This document shows positions 60,101 to 64,000 of a stretch of 64,000 nucleotides of DNA, piece by piece. Each line of letters starts with the position of its first letter. Position 1 is the first letter of the stretch. Source of the DNA: Sycon ciliatum (lineage: Eukaryota > Porifera > Calcarea > Leucosolenida > Sycettidae). Both the position numbers and the translations under genes were made by a program. The stretch covers positions 8,674,371-8,738,370 of the forward strand of contig NC_088646.1 in NCBI RefSeq assembly GCF_964019385.1, given 5' to 3'. The notes under the pieces were generated by a model. It did no database searches and was not told the origin of the DNA. It saw nothing but the letters and a program-made list of their open reading frames with translations.

Positions 60101-63100
60101 CTTGCACTCCTTTTTGGAGTGGCTTCTGACTTTCACATCCAAGCCCATTCTTGTTGCGCACAACGGTCGTGCCTTGGATTTGCAAGCATTATATTAGCGA
60201 GCTGGACTCCAGCAGCAAGCAACAGGACTTCATGATGACGCTGCAATCAAATACGCTACATGTACCTTAATATGGTACATATTAGATATCTTCTGGAGAA
60301 AAAGCCGCACTTTATATTTAAACACACGTATTTCACCCAAACAAGTCGGGTTTTATTTTTATTGGTTTGGGGCGTAAAATCTAAATCGTCATTTTTGAAC
60401 CGTGTTTATCCAAAAATCGACACGTACAGCAACCCCTACAAGTTTCATTCGGTCTAAAAATCACCAGCTGCCACAACAATACCAACAGCGTGAGGCATGC
60501 GGACTGTGCTTTCCACATGCATTCTGTGAGCTCAATTGTCATCAAAAACTTACTGGGAGCAACTGTCTGGTTACACTGGTGTGTGGTATATGTGCATAAT
60601 AATAAAATAATAGCATTGCCACCACTGACCAACAACTTACTCTTCTGCCTGCTTAGTGTCCTTCAAGACGTGTGTGTAGATGGCCAACGCCTGCTCATGG
60701 CGATTCATACGGCCTAGCAACAATGCCCTTTCCTCAAACAGTTCTGTGGGCAGAAAAGAAACCATAAAAGCACGCATAGTAAGTTTGCAAACTTTTACAC
60801 TGTCCCTTTGATGTACAGCGCTGTTCAATGAAATCCGATTGCACGAGCCAAGTTTGCATCCTGCACCAGTTCACCATCCCAGTGTTCGCAGGTCTAGGCA
60901 CAGCTCCCGGCGTCGCATTGACTCGCTCGATCGGATTTCATTGAGCAGCACTGTACATGCATATAAAATGTATGTCCAGTGTCCAAGATTGGAGAGAAAG
61001 AGCAAGAAAGAGAACACATGATTGGGGAGACCAAGCAGGAATTCTGTCCAGGACATAGGCAATCGTCTAGATTAGATCAGGACACACCAGAACTCAACTC
61101 CAGCCAGATAGGCACCCCTGACAGCAGGAATTGAACTTCACAAGCAAGGCACACCATCATGAGTGTACTGTAGTACCCATACTCACTTCCGACAGGAAAG
61201 TGAACGATGAGCTTAGCTGGCTGGTAGTGTTGCGATTGCTCCAGGAAGGTGAGCAGCCGCTGTCGATAGTGCCCTAGATCACCAGGTTCTGAACCAGCTG
61301 GCACCTTGTCTGCCTCGTCTGGAGATTCCGCGCCTGCACAGTGAAAGCACACGATCGTTAGCAACACATAACCGGTATTAAGTGAATGAACATAGATATA
61401 GTGAGTAGCCACCACTTTGTGCTCCGTATCCTGAGTCACTGTCAATACCCTCATACCACTGTTTGAATTTAATCCACACTGCCCATTTAATGGAAGTACC
61501 GCACTTGCTGCTGCATATAATAATAATGCCCCCCACCAACCCACCCAACCTCTAGCTGCTGCCCTTTGCCTTCCACCTTGCTACCCCATATCAGTGAGCA
61601 GCGTGCAGTCAAAACTTACCACCTGCTGCGGTCTTCTCCATTAATATCGCTTCAATCCTCTCGCGGTACAAGGTGATGAGTCGATTGTGAAAGACAGCAC
61701 TAGTGTCCTGGCCATAAATGATGATGTGTTCCTAGATAACAAGAACAAGAACCACAATCACGACAGAAGAAGGAACAGTCGTGAATGGTAGGCCCATAAC
61801 CATTCCAACCATGGAAAGTCAAATACAGTAAGTACAAGCCAGGGAGAAGAGAGCGTTGCGCAGGCACTGACATGACACGGCCAACACAAAACAAATAAAA
61901 AATTCGGTGAACAAGCCAAAAGTATGGGTAATACTACAGTCCATTTCAAAACTATAGACGCGTACCTAGGCAAAAACCGTTATGCCAGCATCTATACCAC
62001 ATAAAATCTGTGATCACTTTGTGCATAAATTTTTCCAAATTGGGCGTCTGTTATCCAATCCTTTAGAAACTATAATAGGGTAATTGTGGAGCGATCCTGA
62101 GCAATATTCCGAAAACTATTCTCAAAAAGTTCCAGCCAAATTTGAAATATTTCAAAAACCCTACGCGTCTATAGTTTTGAAATGCACTGCAGACATAGAC
62201 GGCTGGAGAAACAAAGACTGGCTGTGAAGGCTTACCAAATACTTGATCACAAGTGACTTGGCAACAGACTCCAGGTGTGCTAGTACTTTGTCCCTGGGCA
62301 GTGACTCAACCTCTGGACTGTCCTCTGTGAATATCTGCACGAACACACAAGCACACAAACAGAATTTCCAATTCCGAAGAGGACATCAATCTGTACAGTA
62401 CATATTCTCCAAAGCCTTCCAGAACTAGGAAATTTGCAACATGCAGAATGTTGTGTTTCTAAGATCTCCCAAGAGATTAAGACACACATACCCGTAAGCC
62501 ATCTTCAGGGCTTGCACGCAGAATCCACTTTGAGTATTCAAAGATGAGCTCCAGGCGGTTGGCACCTTGTTGAGTTCAACAGAAAAAAAGCAAATAAGAA
62601 AACAGATATCCCTAAGGGCCAAACCGTTTCCATGCAACACTTTCACAGGAACAAAGTCAAAACAGAACACGGACAAAATCTAGCAAAATACCATCATACA
62701 AACAAGTGGCTTGATGCGAAAGAAAAGCAGAATGCTAAACAAACATGTCACCCACAGCGCCACCAGTGGCTGAATAAAAAAAAGCCCAATGCAGTGTGCC
62801 ACCCCAGACATATGAAGCCGCCACACGGCCCGAGCACGGAGGAATCTTGACAACACTTACTATCTAAACAGTGCTCTGAACTCAAGTTGGCCACTGAAGT
62901 TAGTTTCTACCTGTGTGCGGTGCCCCCCCCCCCCCCCCCCCCAACACACACAGCAACTTCAAAGGTTGTCTTGCTGCTGCAGTGTTGGATAGCATGCCCC
63001 ACCCATGATACAGGGGAGCCCAAGTCAGGCCAGCAACACTTACCTAAATGCTGCAGATACCGGATCGTGGGCTCGTAGCCCCGTAGCGTGCCGGAGGATT

Positions 63101-63514
63101 TCTGGCCATGCCGTAGCAGTAGGTCAAGGGCTACAAGTAGAACAAGAAGAACAAAGGCATGTCAAACAGGGGATCACAACATATGATGGCCCATGGGTGG
63201 GGTTCACCAAAGCATTGGGGCAACTTCACTAAACAATGCACTTCATTCAAAGTGAGTAAGATGCTACATACTGCACTAAACACAGCTATTACCATTACTT
63301 CAGTATTGCTGCTGCTGATGCTGATGCACAGTGAGGTAGAAACACAAAGAAAGCAGGCAGCCCCTCCTCACCTTTCTTGTGGTTCTCTTTATTCTGATAC
63401 AGCTGAACAAGTTCTTCGTACTTTTCCCGCATTCTGCAGGACACGTTCACACTCCACCAAATGGCAGCAGTTGTCCTTCAGCCGAAGCAAAGGCCGCACC
63501 AGTGCATCATTAAT
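57129..63514 (-). CDS. VPS39: VPS39 (HOPS complex subunit), C-terminal part, one frameshift
   Basis: HOPS tethering subunit for late endosome/lysosome fusion. Exons: 63372-63514, 63044-63130, 62492-62565, 62236-62334, 61620-61731, 61187-61333, 60641-60743, 59606-59651, 59070-59213, 57742-57876, 57391-57482, 57129-57210 (stop 57129-57131). Phases join throughout; 420 residues, against about 886 in human, so the N-terminal CNH half lies beyond the window. Landmarks: IFTEDSPEVESLPRDKVL, ERALLLGRMNRHEQALAIY, EYCRKNY, VYLCLLRMYLQPP, IDTAKALELLPADIPIREI and the C-terminal zinc motif CEVCRKRI...AFARYPDGSVEHFYC. These match animal VPS39 rather than the paralogue TGFBRAP1, from memory. In exon 63372-63514 the frame VECERVLQNAGK shifts by one base to KYEELVQLYQ, at a four-base homopolymer (63422-63425). 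This is a sequencing error or a real lesion. Confidence 0.93.
58194..58680. mobile_element. MITE with TACCGTAAAATTCCGT termini
   Basis: The left end TACCGTAAAATTCCGTAAAT + AAGCCC and the right-end reverse complement TACCGTAAAATTCCGTTATT + AAGCCC are inverted with few mismatches. AAGCCCA/CGCCCATG motifs repeat inside. In the VPS39 intron between exons 59070-59213 and 57742-57876. Shares TACCGTA and TAAGCCC motifs with the Tigger element. Confidence 0.85.
59782..60197 (+). pseudogene. decayed DnaQ/DEDD-type exonuclease-like ORF
   Basis: Three plus-strand frames in series read as one RNase H-fold exonuclease. The first has LDLETTGLGCNSKTTQIAAFSMD (motif ExoI DxE, 59870-59940). The second has FSRYVLPDCPISAKATESDGI. 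The third has LALAFSSKPVDSTSIVDALHSFLEWL and KPILVAHNGRALDLQALY (ExoII HN-type motif), to the stop at 60195-60197. Two frame changes (about 59950 and 60010) break it. Proteins of this type are carried by some repeated elements in invertebrates. It lies antisense in a VPS39 intron, so a transposon origin is likely. Confidence 0.6.
60814..60955. mobile_element. MITE with TACAG(C/T)GCTG...GAAATCCGAT termini
   Basis: The left end TACAGCGCTGTTCAATGAAA + TCCGAT and the right-end reverse complement TACAGTGCTGCTCAATGAAA + TCCGATC are inverted, starting with TA. In a VPS39 intron. Confidence 0.8.
61935..62191. mobile_element. MITE with CAGTCCATTTCAAAACTATA termini
   Basis: The left end CAGTCCATTTCAAAACTATA + GACGCGTA and the right-end reverse complement CAGTGCATTTCAAAACTATA + GACGCGTA are almost identical inverted copies. 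A/T-rich interior without ORF. In a VPS39 intron. Confidence 0.8.
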
Positions 63515-63585
63515 CTGTGCACAAAACAGCAGCATCAAGCAGAGCACGCACATCATACAGAAGATCAGCAATATGTGAGAGGTAA

Positions 63586-64000
<415 letters not shown>

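Noticed and set aside
63372-63433. separate VPS39 exon starting at CTGCAG/AATGCGG
   Set aside because: The bases directly before it are coding for the same protein, so there is no room for an intron. A one-base frameshift explains the break better.

Overview
The window looks like nuclear DNA of an invertebrate metazoan. It has multi-exon genes with GT-AG introns and animal-specific families (a cystine-knot TGF-beta/BMP ligand, a KCTD3/SHKBP1 BTB-WD protein, a metazoan-type VPS39). It is also full of GA and CA microsatellites, terminal-inverted-repeat MITEs, and fragments of LINE, BEL/Pao, Ty3/gypsy and Tigger/pogo elements. A sponge or another early-branching or marine invertebrate is plausible, but nothing here fixes the phylum. 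There is no prokaryotic gene organisation, no CRISPR array, and no rRNA or tRNA that I can see. A 200-base N gap lies at 39801-40000.

Layout. 1-2.0 kb: no recognised gene. 2.0-4.0 kb: a hAT-type MITE with a perfect 8-bp target duplication, a LINE 3'-end remnant, then the last exon of a TGF-beta/BMP-family ligand (+ strand, stop at 4021-4023). 4-9.9 kb: mostly non-coding, with one decayed transposon gene (6.6-7.7 kb). 9.9-14.8 kb: splice-bounded exon candidates of a minus-strand gene I cannot name; three of them are linked by matching phases. 15.7-22.2 kb: MITEs and a Tigger/pogo element (19094-22174) with TA-flanked inverted repeats, a transposase gene and an internal interruption.

From 18.4 to 63.5 kb three host genes lie head to tail on the minus strand. 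(1) An ankyrin-repeat DHHC palmitoyltransferase (ZDHHC13/17-like): 13 exons from 40446 down to about 18396, C-terminus unresolved. (2) A complete KCTD3/SHKBP1 orthologue: 18 exons, 55053 down to 42329, all phases consistent, 964 codons. (3) The C-terminal 420 residues of VPS39: 12 exons, 63514 down to 57129, with one apparent 1-base frameshift; its N-terminal half lies beyond the right edge. I built these models by joining exons whose GT/AG boundaries and phases agree and whose order follows my recollection of the human homologues. No alignment was run.

The introns hold most of the mobile DNA. It includes nested insertions: a MITE splits a BEL integrase, and a gypsy gag fragment splits a DNA-transposon gene. 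There are long foldback palindromes and several non-autonomous families that share their termini with the autonomous Tigger element. VPS39 (HOPS tethering), the palmitoyltransferase (membrane protein lipidation) and KCTD3 (BTB adaptor) are ordinary conserved cellular genes; their adjacency suggests no shared pathway.
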